DNA of 36,374 nt from Longimycelium tulufanense (GCF_014645795.1 NZ_BMMK01000001.1:110345-146718), one strand, 5' to 3'. Shown: positions 24,573 to 33,515, numbered from the stretch's first letter. Numbers and translations are program-made. The notes: a model not told the origin generated them from the letters alone.

Positions 24573-25244
24573 ATGCTTGTCGTGATTCCACTCTTCCCCG
24601 ACTTCACCGCGCTCGACGCCGTTGGGCCGTACGAGGTGTTCCGGCTCCTGCCTGGTACCGAGGTCGTCCTCGTCGCCGCGTGCCCGGGTGCTGTCCGTGC
24701 CGACAGCCGAAAACTGGCGCTCACCGCCGACCGGGCGTTCGACGAGATCGACTCCTGCGATGTTCTGGTGGTGCCGGGCGGCCCCGGATCGCGCAAACCT
24801 CCCGACGCGCTCGTGCGCTGGCTGCAGAAGGTTCACCCGACGACCCGGTGGACGACGTCGGTCTGCACCGGTGCATTGATCCTTGGCAAGGCCGGAATCC
24901 TGCGCGGAGGTATGACGGCCACGACACACTGGGCTGCGGCCGACCTGCTACGTGCGTTCGGTGTGGAGTACTCCACGGAACGTGTTGTCTTCCAGGACAA
25001 GCACAGGGTCGCTACGGGGGCGGGCGTCACGTCGGGTATCGACTTCGCCCTCACCCTGGCGGCACGGCTCGCGGATGAGGAGACCGCCCAGGCCATCCAG
25101 CTCGTGCTCCAGTACGACCCGCAGCCCCCGTTCGACGCGGGCGACCCGGGCAGGGCCACTCCGGCGGTCAGGGAGCGTGCGCTCGACATACTTCACCACT
25201 TGGTGCCAGCTGTGGGCCTGACCGGGCCCACCTCCGGGGCGTGA
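24573..25244 (+). CDS. DJ-1/PfpI family protein, isonitrile-hydratase-like
   Basis: 223 aa. The nucleophile elbow SVCTGAL holds Cys98 with Thr99, and Asp15 lies in DFTALDAVGPYEVF; these match the Asp, Cys and Thr used by Pseudomonas putida isonitrile hydratase. The TTHW segment after the elbow is also typical of that subgroup. No AraC-type HTH is fused. ATG 24573 with TTGAGG upstream is preferred over an in-frame start at 24462 that adds 37 unconserved residues. It could be an isonitrile hydratase, a glyoxalase III-like enzyme or a general electrophile-repair protein. No isonitrile synthase is in the window, so repair of reactive electrophiles is the safer reading. A short dyad (GTGAAC/GTTCAC, 25241-25265) overlaps its stop. 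Confidence 0.8.
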   Translation: MLVVIPLFPDFTALDAVGPYEVFRLLPGTEVVLVAACPGAVRADSRKLALTADRAFDEIDSCDVLVVPGGPGSRKPPDALVRWLQKVHPTTRWTTSVCTGALILGKAGILRGGMTATTHWAAADLLRAFGVEYSTERVVFQDKHRVATGAGVTSGIDFALTLAARLADEETAQAIQLVLQYDPQPPFDAGDPGRATPAVRERALDILHHLVPAVGLTGPTSGA

Positions 25245-25265
25245 ACGAGAAAGGAGGCTGTTCAC
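25241..25265 (+). terminator. Weak dyad at the end of the DJ-1 gene
   Basis: GTGAAC at 25241-25246 and GTTCAC at 25260-25265 are perfect complements around a 13-base loop that includes AGGAGG. The stem is only six pairs, so terminator function is a weak call. Confidence 0.3.
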
Positions 25266-25869
25266 AGCCCCACAACACGATGTCGGCGTTCGGGTTGACC
25301 TTGTGGAAGGCGTGTACCAGGGGGATCGACCCGCCCTGCCCGGTTTGCTCCACCTTGTTCGCCTGGTACGCCTCGGCCATCGCTGCCCTGGCGAGACTGT
25401 GGTAGGCGCTCGTCGAGGTCGCCAGGAGACCGGCCCCGCCGTCGAGGAAGGTGACCCGTGGCTCGATGCCCCAGGGCTTGACACTGTCAAAGTGCCGTTG
25501 AAGTGCCGCTCGCGCCTGCTTCGGCTCCTGCGACGGCGCCAGGCGGACGCTGATACGCGCGGTTGCCTTCGGGGGGAGCACGTTGCTCGCTCCCGACCGC
25601 GTGTTGACACCATCAAGGCCGATGACGTTGAGTGCGGGCCGCCCGTACCGCCGTTCCGCGAGCGGTCCAGTGCCGGCGAGCGGCACACCGGGACGTACTC
25701 CGGCGTCATGGGCAAACTGGGTGGTGTCCACAGGTGCCCAGGGAAAGTCGTCGTGGGTCAGGCCCGGAACGATGACGTGGCCCTCGTCGTCGTGCAGCGT
25801 GGCGAGACCGGAGACGACGTTGTGGCTGCCCGGGCAATCGGCGCTGTGTCGGCACGCCGCGCGCACCAC
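25266..25869 (-). pseudogene. Remnant of an M20-family (ArgE/DapE-like) metallopeptidase
   Basis: An internal piece of an M20 dipeptidase remains on the - strand. Recognisable parts are NVVSGLATLHDDEGHVIVPG, YGRPALNVIGLDGVNTRSG, NVLPPKATARISVRLAP and GQGGSIPLVHAF, which follow the order of the family lid domain and the start of the second catalytic segment. The N-terminal metal-binding half is gone upstream of about 25869, and the reading leaves homology after GCEQPP near 25263, before the final metal-binding histidine region. An active enzyme of about 450 aa is thus impossible. The stretch from here to 26147 shows no other gene. The decay suggests an old rearrangement edge between the biosynthetic cluster and the polyol locus. 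Confidence 0.75.
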
Positions 25870-26147
25870 GGACGCCGGACTCTGCTTGCTGGGATCGGTG
25901 GTCCTTCAATCGGGGGCCCGACTCTAACCAAGAGAGCGCTGCTCGGGCCAGACAGCGACCACGACGTTGCGGCTATATCTGTTGGCGTTTGAGAGCCAGT
26001 CGCTGCCGGTGGCGCAGCCAACGATCCGGTCTCCTGTGGTACGGCCGGTTTCCAGGGATCTTCTCCATGTATGTGGACAATCCGGACCCGGTGGGCCGAC
26101 CGGCGGCATTTTCTACGGCTTCTGGCTGCCGAGGGTCGATGTTGATT

Positions 26148-26182
26148 TCGCGAGTGCTTCGGCCGGTTCGCCCCACTCGCGA
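26148..26182 (-). terminator. Terminator-like hairpin after the polyol operon
   Basis: TCGCGAGTG at 26148-26156 and CACTCGCGA at 26174-26182 are exact complements around a 17-base loop. The hairpin begins four bases past the TAG of the last operon gene on the - strand, which is where a terminator is expected. No T-run follows. Confidence 0.6.
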
Positions 26183-26186
26183 GTTC

Positions 26187-27896
26187 CTACAGGTGTTTTC
26201 TGGTTGTCTCGAGTCGTGTGGCGTGGCGGGCCGTGACGGCGTCGGCGTCGGTGCGGGCCACGGCCGCACGGCGGTCGGCTTCCCTCTCGACCCGGAACCG
26301 CTCGACCTCCTCCTTGCGGCGGACGTCGTCCCAACCGAGCGCGTCGGCAACCACGGCTGCGGCGTGCGGGGCTGCGGCAACACCGTGATCCGGTGTCTCC
26401 ATGAAGATGTGGGTTCTACGCACCAGGACGTCATCGAGGTGAAGCGCGCCTTCGTGGGCGGCGGCATAGTGAAGCTCAGCGGCCAGGTAACCGGGCGCCC
26501 CGATGACAGGCTGGCCAAGCGACGGTTGGTCCGCGATGAGGTCGAGAATCTCCAGGGTCAGCGCGCCGTAACGACCAAGCAGGTGGTCGATCCAGCGCTC
26601 GTCGAGACCTGACTCGGTGGCGAGAGAGACGCGTTGGTTGTGTAGCGCGCTGTAGCCGACAGCGCCGAGGACGGGTAACCGCTCTGTGGCTGATGCGGGT
26701 ACCTCGCGTCCGAGCTGGCGGGTCGCGGCGTCAACCGCATCGCGCGCCATGATGCGGTAGGTCGTGTACTTGCCGCCAACTACCGTGACCATCCCATGGG
26801 GTCCCTCGACGACCGAATGATCCCGAGACAACGCAGCCGTCGTGTTGCCTCGCCCGCTCACCAAAGGTCGGAGTCCGGCGTACACGCCAACGATGTCGTC
26901 ATAGCCGAGTGGGGTCCGCAGCCAGCGATTTGCGTGACCGAGCAGGTAGTCGACGTCCGCCTTTGTCGCCGCGGGGTCGTCACGCTCGTGGTCCCACTGC
27001 GTGTCGGTCGTTCCCATCAGCCAATAGTCGAACCAGCGGCGGACAATGAACACACTGTCGTGCGTCTTCGCGATAAGGCCGGTCCGCGAGTCGATCCGGT
27101 CCTTGGGAACGACCAGATGGATGCCCTTGGCGGCGGTGACCGAGATCGTCCGGTCACCGGCAAGCGCCTGCACGTCCTCGGCCCAAACCCCGGTCGCGTT
27201 CGCGACGACCCGGGCGCGCACGGTCACCTCATCTTCGCTCTCCAGGTCGTGAACACGCACCCCGGATACCCGGCCACCTTCACGCAACACTCCGACGACA
27301 CGGGCTCGGGTAATGATCTCGGCACCGAGCTGAGCGGCTGTTCGGGCGACGGTCATGGTGTGGCGAGCATCGTCCACGCGCACGTCGTAGTACTGCACAC
27401 CGCCGGTGATCTGCTCGGGGCGTAGTGCAGGCATCTCCCGCAGCACACGTGATCGCGTCAGGTGCCGATGCCCCTTGACGCTGCGGGTACCCGTCAACCG
27501 GAGCAGGTCGTAGAGCAGTACCCCGGAACCAACGTAGGGCCGCTCCCAGCGACGCGTGAACGGGAACAGGAAGAGCTCCGGCGAGACGAGATGCGGACAA
27601 AGCCGGTCGACCATCAGGTCGCGCTCCTTGAGTGCCTCCCGAACCAGCGAGAAGTTGAGCTGTTCCAGGTACCGAAGGCCACCATGGAACACCTTGCCGG
27701 ATCGGGAGGACGTGCCCACGGCGAGGTCACCGGCCTCGAGCAGCGCCACAGACAGGCCACGGGAAACCGCGTCAAGAGCAGTACCCACGCCGGTGATCCC
27801 GCCACCGACGACGACAATGTCGAAGGTGCGTTCTCCCATTCGGCGCAGCGCTTCACCGCGACGCTGAGGGTTGAGGCTGGAGCGGTCGGTGCTCAT
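26187..27896 (-). CDS. GlpD/EryB-like FAD-dependent polyol-phosphate dehydrogenase
   Basis: 569 aa, the full length of glycerol-3-phosphate dehydrogenase GlpD. The FAD motif is FDIVVVGGGITGVGTALDA near residue 25, followed by GTSSRSGKVFHGGLRYLE, the family signature around the flavin and substrate site, and a C-terminal DUF4142-like helical region. It oxidises a polyol phosphate and passes electrons to the membrane quinone pool. With an EryA-type kinase, RpiB and a DhaK-type kinase beside it, erythritol-phosphate dehydrogenase (EryB) is at least as likely as glycerol-3-phosphate dehydrogenase. ATG 27896 has GAGGAA upstream. One TTA codon lies at 26678-26676. It is the last gene of the operon and is followed by a hairpin. 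Confidence 0.88.
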   Translation of the reverse strand: MSTDRSSLNPQRRGEALRRMGERTFDIVVVGGGITGVGTALDAVSRGLSVALLEAGDLAVGTSSRSGKVFHGGLRYLEQLNFSLVREALKERDLMVDRLCPHLVSPELFLFPFTRRWERPYVGSGVLLYDLLRLTGTRSVKGHRHLTRSRVLREMPALRPEQITGGVQYYDVRVDDARHTMTVARTAAQLGAEIITRARVVGVLREGGRVSGVRVHDLESEDEVTVRARVVANATGVWAEDVQALAGDRTISVTAAKGIHLVVPKDRIDSRTGLIAKTHDSVFIVRRWFDYWLMGTTDTQWDHERDDPAATKADVDYLLGHANRWLRTPLGYDDIVGVYAGLRPLVSGRGNTTAALSRDHSVVEGPHGMVTVVGGKYTTYRIMARDAVDAATRQLGREVPASATERLPVLGAVGYSALHNQRVSLATESGLDERWIDHLLGRYGALTLEILDLIADQPSLGQPVIGAPGYLAAELHYAAAHEGALHLDDVLVRRTHIFMETPDHGVAAAPHAAAVVADALGWDDVRRKEEVERFRVEREADRRAAVARTDADAVTARHATRLETTRKHL

Positions 27897-27990
27897 TGAT
27901 TTTCCTCGACTTTTCTAGCAAGTAGAGCCGAAGTCCTGATCTTGGAGAATTACGTAGTCTGGTTGTTCCGCAACGTGTGGTTCACAGCGC

Positions 27991-29439
27991 TCATGACGCC
28001 TCCTTCCACACTGCCCGTGTTTTCTCGATCCGTCGCCGGTAGGCGGCGTAACCCTCGCCATAGCGCACCGCACGGACGCTGTCTGGCTCGATGACGCGGG
28101 CAGGCGTGGTCCACGTGGTCGCGTCGAAGTCACGGCCCAGGGTGGAAAGGGCTGCCAGGACAGCTCCGCGGGCGCCGGTCTCGCTCCGGCGTGCCAGCCG
28201 AACCGGACGGTTGAGCACATCGGCGAAGATCTGCAGCCACGACTCACTTCGCGTGCCACCACCGCACATGACGACGTCCCCGGTCAACCCGGCAACCTCG
28301 AAGCAGTGGCGCGCCGCGTAGGCCACGGCCTCGCAGGTCGCACGCACGAGGTCCGCCTTGCTCGTCTGTACGGTGAGCCGATCGAAGCTCGCCCGCGCCC
28401 GGGGCTCGAGAAACGGCGCGCGCTCACCAGCGGGGGAGAAGTACGGGAGGCACGTGACGTCATGGGCCCCGACGGGGCTCGCCGCGAGCAGATGATCCAG
28501 GGAACCGTGGGACTCGCCCACCAGGTCCAGTACCCAGTCGATCGCTGCACAACCGACCATCGCCGGCATCGCGCGCAGCCATCGACCGGGCGTCAGCGTG
28601 GACAACGTCATGCCAGCCGGTTCGCCACTGGTGTCGAGGGTGTCGACGAGTACCTGACAGGCGAGCGTGGTGCCGACGATGAGGTGCCCCTCCCCGGGCT
28701 CGGTGACACCCGAACCCAAGGCGCAAGCGGCCAAGTCGAACGGACCCGCGCTGACGGGAGTCGCAACCCGCAACTCGAGTAGCTCTGCGGCCTCTGCATT
28801 CAGCTGCGCAACGGGAATCGGGTCGACGACCGGGGCGAGTAGGTCAGCCCGCCCGGAGAGACCGCACCAGGCCAGCACCTCCGGGTCATAGATCCGGGTG
28901 TTCGGATCGAGAAACGGCAGCGAGGCATCCGAAGCGTCTGTGGCGCGTAGCCCGGTGAGGCGTTGCATCACCATGTCTTTGCAGTAGCCCGCTGTGGCGG
29001 CGTGATCGAGCGAATGTGGCTCGTTCTCCGCCAGCCACGCCAGGATGGGCGCCGCGGAACCCGGGAACATCGCGTTTCCGTTGTGCCGGAATGTCTTCTC
29101 AATGACACCGGATTCCACCCACCGTTGCAGCACGGGAGCGGCCCGGGAATCCAACCACGAGATGGCGGGACGGACCGCATGTCCCTGTTCGTCGAGCAGC
29201 CAAACACCGTCGCCCTGGGCGGTGAGGCCCACTGCATCCGGTGTAGTGCCCGAACTGGCGACGGCAGCCCGCACCACCGCGGCCACCGAGCCCAACACCT
29301 CAACGGGATCCTGCTCGAACCAGCCTTCGCGGAGACTGTCGAGCCGGTTCGGACGCATCTCGACCGATCGGGCAGCACCCTGCTCGTCGAAGACCGCGGC
29401 CTTGGTCACCGATGTTCCGATATCGATCCCCAGGTACAT
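27991..29439 (-). CDS. FGGY-family sugar/polyol kinase, EryA/LyxK-like
   Basis: 482 aa. The ASKHA phosphate-1 motif is GIDIGTSVTKA at the N-terminus. AQGDG (74-78) and SWLDSRAAP (with Asp97) resemble erythritol kinase EryA and L-xylulose kinase LyxK more than glycerol or D-xylulose kinases, as does the CKD...LTG-RATDASDAS block. CGGGTRSESW near the C-terminus is the adenosine loop. It should phosphorylate a polyol or ketose with ATP in the cytosol. ATG 29439 has GGAGGG upstream; a start six codons earlier is less likely. Given an RpiB-type isomerase and an erythrulose-kinase-like DhaKL, erythritol is my preferred substrate; L-xylulose or another pentulose remains possible. Confidence 0.87.
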   Translation of the reverse strand: MYLGIDIGTSVTKAAVFDEQGAARSVEMRPNRLDSLREGWFEQDPVEVLGSVAAVVRAAVASSGTTPDAVGLTAQGDGVWLLDEQGHAVRPAISWLDSRAAPVLQRWVESGVIEKTFRHNGNAMFPGSAAPILAWLAENEPHSLDHAATAGYCKDMVMQRLTGLRATDASDASLPFLDPNTRIYDPEVLAWCGLSGRADLLAPVVDPIPVAQLNAEAAELLELRVATPVSAGPFDLAACALGSGVTEPGEGHLIVGTTLACQVLVDTLDTSGEPAGMTLSTLTPGRWLRAMPAMVGCAAIDWVLDLVGESHGSLDHLLAASPVGAHDVTCLPYFSPAGERAPFLEPRARASFDRLTVQTSKADLVRATCEAVAYAARHCFEVAGLTGDVVMCGGGTRSESWLQIFADVLNRPVRLARRSETGARGAVLAALSTLGRDFDATTWTTPARVIEPDSVRAVRYGEGYAAYRRRIEKTRAVWKEAS

Positions 29440-29571
29440 GGCAGCCCTCCATGGCACAACCCGACGAAACAGGGGAAAGGCGGTTGCCGCTCACTCATCG
29501 AGCGTTCCCGCAGACCTCGATGTCAGTGCATTCCTCTGCGGAGCAGGGATTGGCACGAAGGACGCGGCCGG

Positions 29572-30063
29572 TCAGCCGCACACCGTCGGCCCCGTCGCGT
29601 TCCGTTGCTCGTAGGCGGTGATGACCCCCACCTTCGAGCTGGAAGGAGAGGACGGATCGAACTCGTAGCCGAGCCACTCGGTCACCAGCCGGCGCGCCAG
29701 CTCGAGCCCTACAACCCGCTGTCCCAGCGCGATGATCTGGCAGTTGTTCGACAGCACCGAGCGTTCGCACGAATAGCCGTCGTGCACGGTCGTGGCACGT
29801 ACGCCAGGGACCTTGTTCGCGCTGATGGCCATGCCGATACCCGTGCCGCACACCAGGACAGCGCGATCCACCTGGTCACTCGCGACCGCTTCCGCGACCG
29901 CCAGACCGACCTCGGCGTAGGGCGTGACCTCACCGTTGCTGACGCCGAAGTCCTCGACGACCTCGACGCGTGGATCCTGCTGGAGATCCCGAACGATGGC
30001 GTTCTTGTACTCGTATCCGGCTTCGTCCGAACCCACGGCGATTCGCCATCGCTTCGTTGTCAC
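29572..30063 (-). CDS. rpiB: RpiB/LacAB-family sugar-phosphate isomerase
   Basis: 163 aa, normal RpiB length. Key residues seen are Asp13 in GSDEAGYEYK, the catalytic Cys72 in VLVCGTGIGMAIS with the anion hole, and HDGYSCERSVLSNN with the phosphate-binding histidine and arginine. RpiB interconverts ribose-5-P and ribulose-5-P, but relatives in tetritol loci (EryI/DerI) convert D-erythrulose-4-phosphate to D-erythrose-4-phosphate. GTG 30063 overlaps the dhaKL stop (GTGA). Context favours the tetrulose role; sequence alone cannot separate the two. A 132-bp gap without features precedes the kinase gene. Confidence 0.88.
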   Translation of the reverse strand: MTTKRWRIAVGSDEAGYEYKNAIVRDLQQDPRVEVVEDFGVSNGEVTPYAEVGLAVAEAVASDQVDRAVLVCGTGIGMAISANKVPGVRATTVHDGYSCERSVLSNNCQIIALGQRVVGLELARRLVTEWLGYEFDPSSPSSSKVGVITAYEQRNATGPTVCG

Positions 30064-31814
30064 GACTGCTCACCTCCACCACAGTGCGCCTCGAGCACCT
30101 CGGCGGTCGCCCGGGCGCACAGCGCCAGCGACACCGCACCGGGGTCAGGCGTACCCACGCTCTTCTCACCAAGGGGTCGTGCACGGCCGATCCGGCACAC
30201 CAGGTCCCGGGTACGGTCGGCGGCATCGGTCGCGGCATCCGCAGCGCACCGCCACGCGTATGCGAGCGAAGCATCGGCCGCCACGCACAGATTGAGCATT
30301 TCGACGAACGGTATAAGCGAGTCGAGAAGCGTCTTGTCGCCGACCTGAGCACCGCCCAGCTCGCAGACGGTTGCAGCACCTTCACGTAGTGCCGACGCAA
30401 CAACGTGCGCGCTCGGAGCTGTTTCGTCGCCGAGAACATAGCCGACTGTCTGCAACAACGCGCCCCACAACGCGCCGGAGGAGCCGCCACCGTTGTCTGC
30501 CCAGGACGCTCCCGCGGCGCGTAGCGTGCTGCCGGCGCCCAGGCTGGGGTCCTGAGCCGCCTCGTACGCCGCACGTAGCCCACGCACCATGCCGCGCCCG
30601 TGGTCACCATCACCGGCAACCGAGTCGATGTCGCCGAGGAGCCGCTCGTTGTCACTGATCGTGGCGAGCATCGACTCCAGGCATCCGCGCACGATGAGCG
30701 CGGCACGCCGGGATTCCTCGCTCGCCGTTGGCTCGTCGGCCGGCGCCGTTGCCTGCCCCGAAACGGTCTCCACGAGATTGTTCGGGCTGACCGCAGTGGA
30801 CCCGCTCGGGGCGACGGCACCGCGCCGGAACGCCGGAGTGTCGGCAGGTGCCTCCCACAGTTCCGCCAGTTCGTCGTCCAGCCAGCACAGGGTCAACGAG
30901 CAGCCGGCCATGTCCAGACTGGTCACCAGTTCCCCGACCTCGGGAGAGACCACCCGGACACCGGCGCTGGTCAGCCACGGGAGCACATCCTTCCAGAGCA
31001 CGAAGAGTTCCTCGTACTTCGTCGCCCCGAGCCCGTTGAGGATCACGGCGGCGCGACCATCCGCCTGCTCGGGCCGCTCCTCCAGGATGGCGTCGACGAG
31101 TAGCTGGGCCAGCTCGGCGGCGCTGATCCGGGTGATCGTGCGTACCCCGGGCTCGCCGTGGATCCCGAGCCCCAGCTCGATCTCACCGGGATCGATGGTG
31201 AACAGCGGCTCGTCGCGGCCGGGGAAGGTACACCCGGCGAAGGCCACGCCCAGGCTGCGGGTCATCGCGTTGGCCCTGCGCGCGAGCCGTTCCACCTCGT
31301 CGATGGGAAGTCCCTGCTCCGCCGCCGCACCCGCGATCTTGAAGACGCAGAAGTCACCGGCAACACCTCGACGACGGCCTACCTCGCCCGCTGGTGCCGA
31401 GGCGATGTCATCGGTCACCACCACGGTGCGACAGTCGGTGCCCTCACTGCGCAGGCGGCGTTCGGCAAGGCCGAAGTTCATGACGTCGCCGTTGTAGTTG
31501 CCATAGCTGAACAACACTCCCGCGCCATTATCGAGGGCCTTACCAACCAGGTACGCCTGCTCGCTGGAGGGTGAGGTGAAGATGTCACCGATGACTGCGC
31601 CGTCGGCAAGGCCCGGACCGACGAGACCGCAGAAAGCTGGGTAGTGCCCCGATCCGCCACCCACGATGACGCTGACCTTGCCGGGGCGGGGTCTGCTGGT
31701 CCGCACGACCCCGGATGCACCGGGAACCCGCTGGACGTACCGGCCGTACGCGGCAACGAAGCCGTCGACCATGTCGTCTTTGAACGTGGTCGGGTCGTTG
31801 TAGAGCCGGGTCAT
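30060..31814 (-). CDS. ATP-dependent dihydroxyacetone-type kinase, DhaK-DhaL fusion
   Basis: 584 aa, the length of single-chain ATP-dependent Dha kinases. The DhaK half has VGGGSGHYPAFCG, GNYNGDVMNF and the substrate-binding His219 in GIHGEPG. A Pro/Ala/Ser-rich linker leads to the DhaL half with the ATP/Mg site GDGDHGRGM (about 400-408) and GGGSSGALWG. These kinases phosphorylate ketotrioses or ketotetroses through a covalent hemiaminal to the histidine. In tetritol loci, proteins annotated this way act as erythrulose kinases (DerK, LerK). It overlaps the HAD gene upstream and rpiB downstream by four bases, so the three are translated together. Erythrulose is the inferred substrate; dihydroxyacetone is the alternative. 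Confidence 0.9.
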   Translation of the reverse strand: MTRLYNDPTTFKDDMVDGFVAAYGRYVQRVPGASGVVRTSRPRPGKVSVIVGGGSGHYPAFCGLVGPGLADGAVIGDIFTSPSSEQAYLVGKALDNGAGVLFSYGNYNGDVMNFGLAERRLRSEGTDCRTVVVTDDIASAPAGEVGRRRGVAGDFCVFKIAGAAAEQGLPIDEVERLARRANAMTRSLGVAFAGCTFPGRDEPLFTIDPGEIELGLGIHGEPGVRTITRISAAELAQLLVDAILEERPEQADGRAAVILNGLGATKYEELFVLWKDVLPWLTSAGVRVVSPEVGELVTSLDMAGCSLTLCWLDDELAELWEAPADTPAFRRGAVAPSGSTAVSPNNLVETVSGQATAPADEPTASEESRRAALIVRGCLESMLATISDNERLLGDIDSVAGDGDHGRGMVRGLRAAYEAAQDPSLGAGSTLRAAGASWADNGGGSSGALWGALLQTVGYVLGDETAPSAHVVASALREGAATVCELGGAQVGDKTLLDSLIPFVEMLNLCVAADASLAYAWRCAADAATDAADRTRDLVCRIGRARPLGEKSVGTPDPGAVSLALCARATAEVLEAHCGGGEQS

Positions 31815-32497
31815 CGTCTGGTCTCCTTCGCCAGGCGGTCGAGTACGTAGTCGAGTGCGTCGTGGTGGTCGGCGGCGACGTGGTCGGCAAGCTCGAGCGC
31901 TTCTTGCGCGGGGGGATAGGTCGGGTTGGGGATGGCGACGACGGACAGGCCGGCGGCGTGGGCCGCACGGATCCCGTTGCCGGAGTCCTCGACTGCAATG
32001 CCGGTGCCTGCCGCTATGCCGATGCGACGCGCGGCTTCCTGGTACACGTCCGGGTTTGGCTTGCCTCGCCGGACCTCCTCGCTCGACACCGTGGCGCTGA
32101 ACCGGTCCTCGATCTGGTGCAGGCTCAGCACGGTGTCGATGACGGATCGGGCCGCAGACGAAGCGAGAGCAATCTGCACCTGTTCCGCAACTTTGACAAT
32201 GAGGTCGCGTGCCCCGTTCAGCAGCGGTCCCTGGCCGTTACGTATCGCGGCAACGACGTACCCGACACACTCGTCCCGTACGGACCTTGCCTGCCCGGGA
32301 CTACCCAGCCGGACGGCGATGTAGTACGCCCACTCCGGCGCGCTCATCCCTTGTACTTCCCTGGTGTCCTCGCGCGTCCACCGCACATCTCGTCGGCTGC
32401 AGCAGGCGTGCCAGCTCTGTTCCCACAGATGCTCGGTGTCGACGACGATGCCGTCGAGGTCGAAGACGACACCACTGATCGTGCTCGGCGTACTCAT
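31811..32497 (-). CDS. HAD-superfamily phosphatase (beta-phosphoglucomutase-like)
   Basis: 228 aa. Motif I is VVFDLDGIVVDTE with nucleophile Asp13 and acid/base Asp15, motif II the serine in ALASS, motif III the lysine in RRGKPNPDVY, and motif IV VEDSGNGIRAAHAAG. A helical cap lies between I and II, the subclass of phosphoglycolate and sugar-phosphate phosphatases and beta-PGM. ATG 32497 overlaps the DeoR stop, and its own stop overlaps dhaKL. It may remove misphosphorylated sugars or buffer toxic sugar phosphate in the pathway. A longer in-frame reading exists upstream but runs inside the regulator gene in another frame and is not supported. Confidence 0.85.
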   Translation of the reverse strand: MSTPSTISGVVFDLDGIVVDTEHLWEQSWHACCSRRDVRWTREDTREVQGMSAPEWAYYIAVRLGSPGQARSVRDECVGYVVAAIRNGQGPLLNGARDLIVKVAEQVQIALASSAARSVIDTVLSLHQIEDRFSATVSSEEVRRGKPNPDVYQEAARRIGIAAGTGIAVEDSGNGIRAAHAAGLSVVAIPNPTYPPAQEALELADHVAADHHDALDYVLDRLAKETRR

Positions 32498-33282
32498 GGC
32501 GCGACCTCGAATCGCACGTCGTTGCGTTCCAGCTCGGCGAGGTCGGCCCCGCTGGCACCGGAGTCGACGATGACGAGATCGAACTCGGACAGCGGCACGA
32601 GCCGGTGCAGGGCGACCTTGCCGAGTTTGCTGTGGTCCATCAGCAGGTAGCGCTTCTCGGCAACCTCCAGCATCTTCCTCTTGACCGCGACGATGCGGTC
32701 CTCCTGGTGGAAGGCGTACCTGCCAGAGAGCGCTGAAGTCGACACGAACGCGGCGTCCACCCGGATCGACTCGATGCACTCCAGGCATGTCGTACCGAGG
32801 AAAGCGTCGTGGAGCGGGTCGTAGTCACCGCCCAGTGCCATCAATCCGACACCACGCAGCTCGCTCAGTTGGCGCATCGCCTCCAGGTAGAAGGTGGCCA
32901 CCCGTAGCGGCGTCAGGCCGGCGAAGTGCGGGATCATCTCCGCGGTGGTGGTTCCGTCGTCGAGCAGGATGGACATTCCCGGCTCGACGTACTGGACCGC
33001 GTGCTTGGCGATCGCCTTCTTCTGTTCCCGCATGGCCTTCCGCCGGAAGGCCACGTTCGACTCGAAGACCCCCGACGGCTGGGCGGTGACGCCGCCCCGG
33101 AACTTGCGAACGACGCCTTGCCGTTCGAGCTCGTCGAGATCCCGGTGGACCGTCATGACACTGACGCCGAACATGCTCGCCAGCTCCTGCGCGGACAGGC
33201 TGCCCCGCTCGAGCACCACGTCCGCGATCTGCTGCTGCCGCTGCTCGGGGCTTCGGGCCCGGTCGCTCTGCTCCTCGGTCAC
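32494..33282 (-). CDS. DeoR-family transcriptional repressor
   Basis: 262 aa from GTG 33282, which has AAGGAG (33299-33294 on the - strand) upstream; family length is about 255. The N-terminal DeoR helix-turn-helix is clear (LSAQELASMFGVSVMTVHRDLDEL, then GVVRKFRGG). The DeoRC sugar-phosphate sensor follows, with LLDDGTTTAEM, LMALGGDYDP and DAAFVSTSALS. DeoR regulators repress carbohydrate operons until a phosphorylated intermediate binds. It is the first gene of the operon, with four-base overlap to the HAD gene, and faces the SDR across 654 bp containing several dyads, so it probably controls both directions. A longer reading from 33462 has a non-family N-terminus and is rejected. Confidence 0.88.
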   Translation of the reverse strand: MTEEQSDRARSPEQRQQQIADVVLERGSLSAQELASMFGVSVMTVHRDLDELERQGVVRKFRGGVTAQPSGVFESNVAFRRKAMREQKKAIAKHAVQYVEPGMSILLDDGTTTAEMIPHFAGLTPLRVATFYLEAMRQLSELRGVGLMALGGDYDPLHDAFLGTTCLECIESIRVDAAFVSTSALSGRYAFHQEDRIVAVKRKMLEVAEKRYLLMDHSKLGKVALHRLVPLSEFDLVIVDSGASGADLAELERNDVRFEVAP

Positions 33283-33515
33283 GGGGACACCCGCTCCTTC
33301 TTCGTTCAGCACCAGGAAGATGTGGACGGCTGCGGGATTCAACCAGCCCACCCGCGCTGTCATCGGCCGTGCCCGGGAACGGGTGTTCCGGCACGACTCC
33401 GGCGACAGCGAAGGCCGGACCGCCCGCCGTCGACGGCCATGGCGTTCCGGAGCGCCGACCACGAGCTGAGCCGGACCAGTCCCGCTGTCGCGGCTCCCGC
33501 ACCAGCCCGGCGTAA

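Noticed and set aside
24573-25244. Isonitrile natural product indicated by the DJ-1 protein
   Set aside because: Active-site residues match isonitrile hydratase, but no isonitrile synthase (IsnA or ScoE type) is present, so this alone does not support an isonitrile product.
28963-30348. 461-codon + strand frame opposite the FGGY kinase and RpiB
   Set aside because: No ribosome site or recognisable motif. The - strand genes are well supported.
31811-32788. Longer HAD protein starting upstream of 32497
   Set aside because: The extra 97 residues overlap the DeoR gene in another frame and lack any HAD feature; ATG 32497 overlaps the DeoR stop and begins the family N-terminus.
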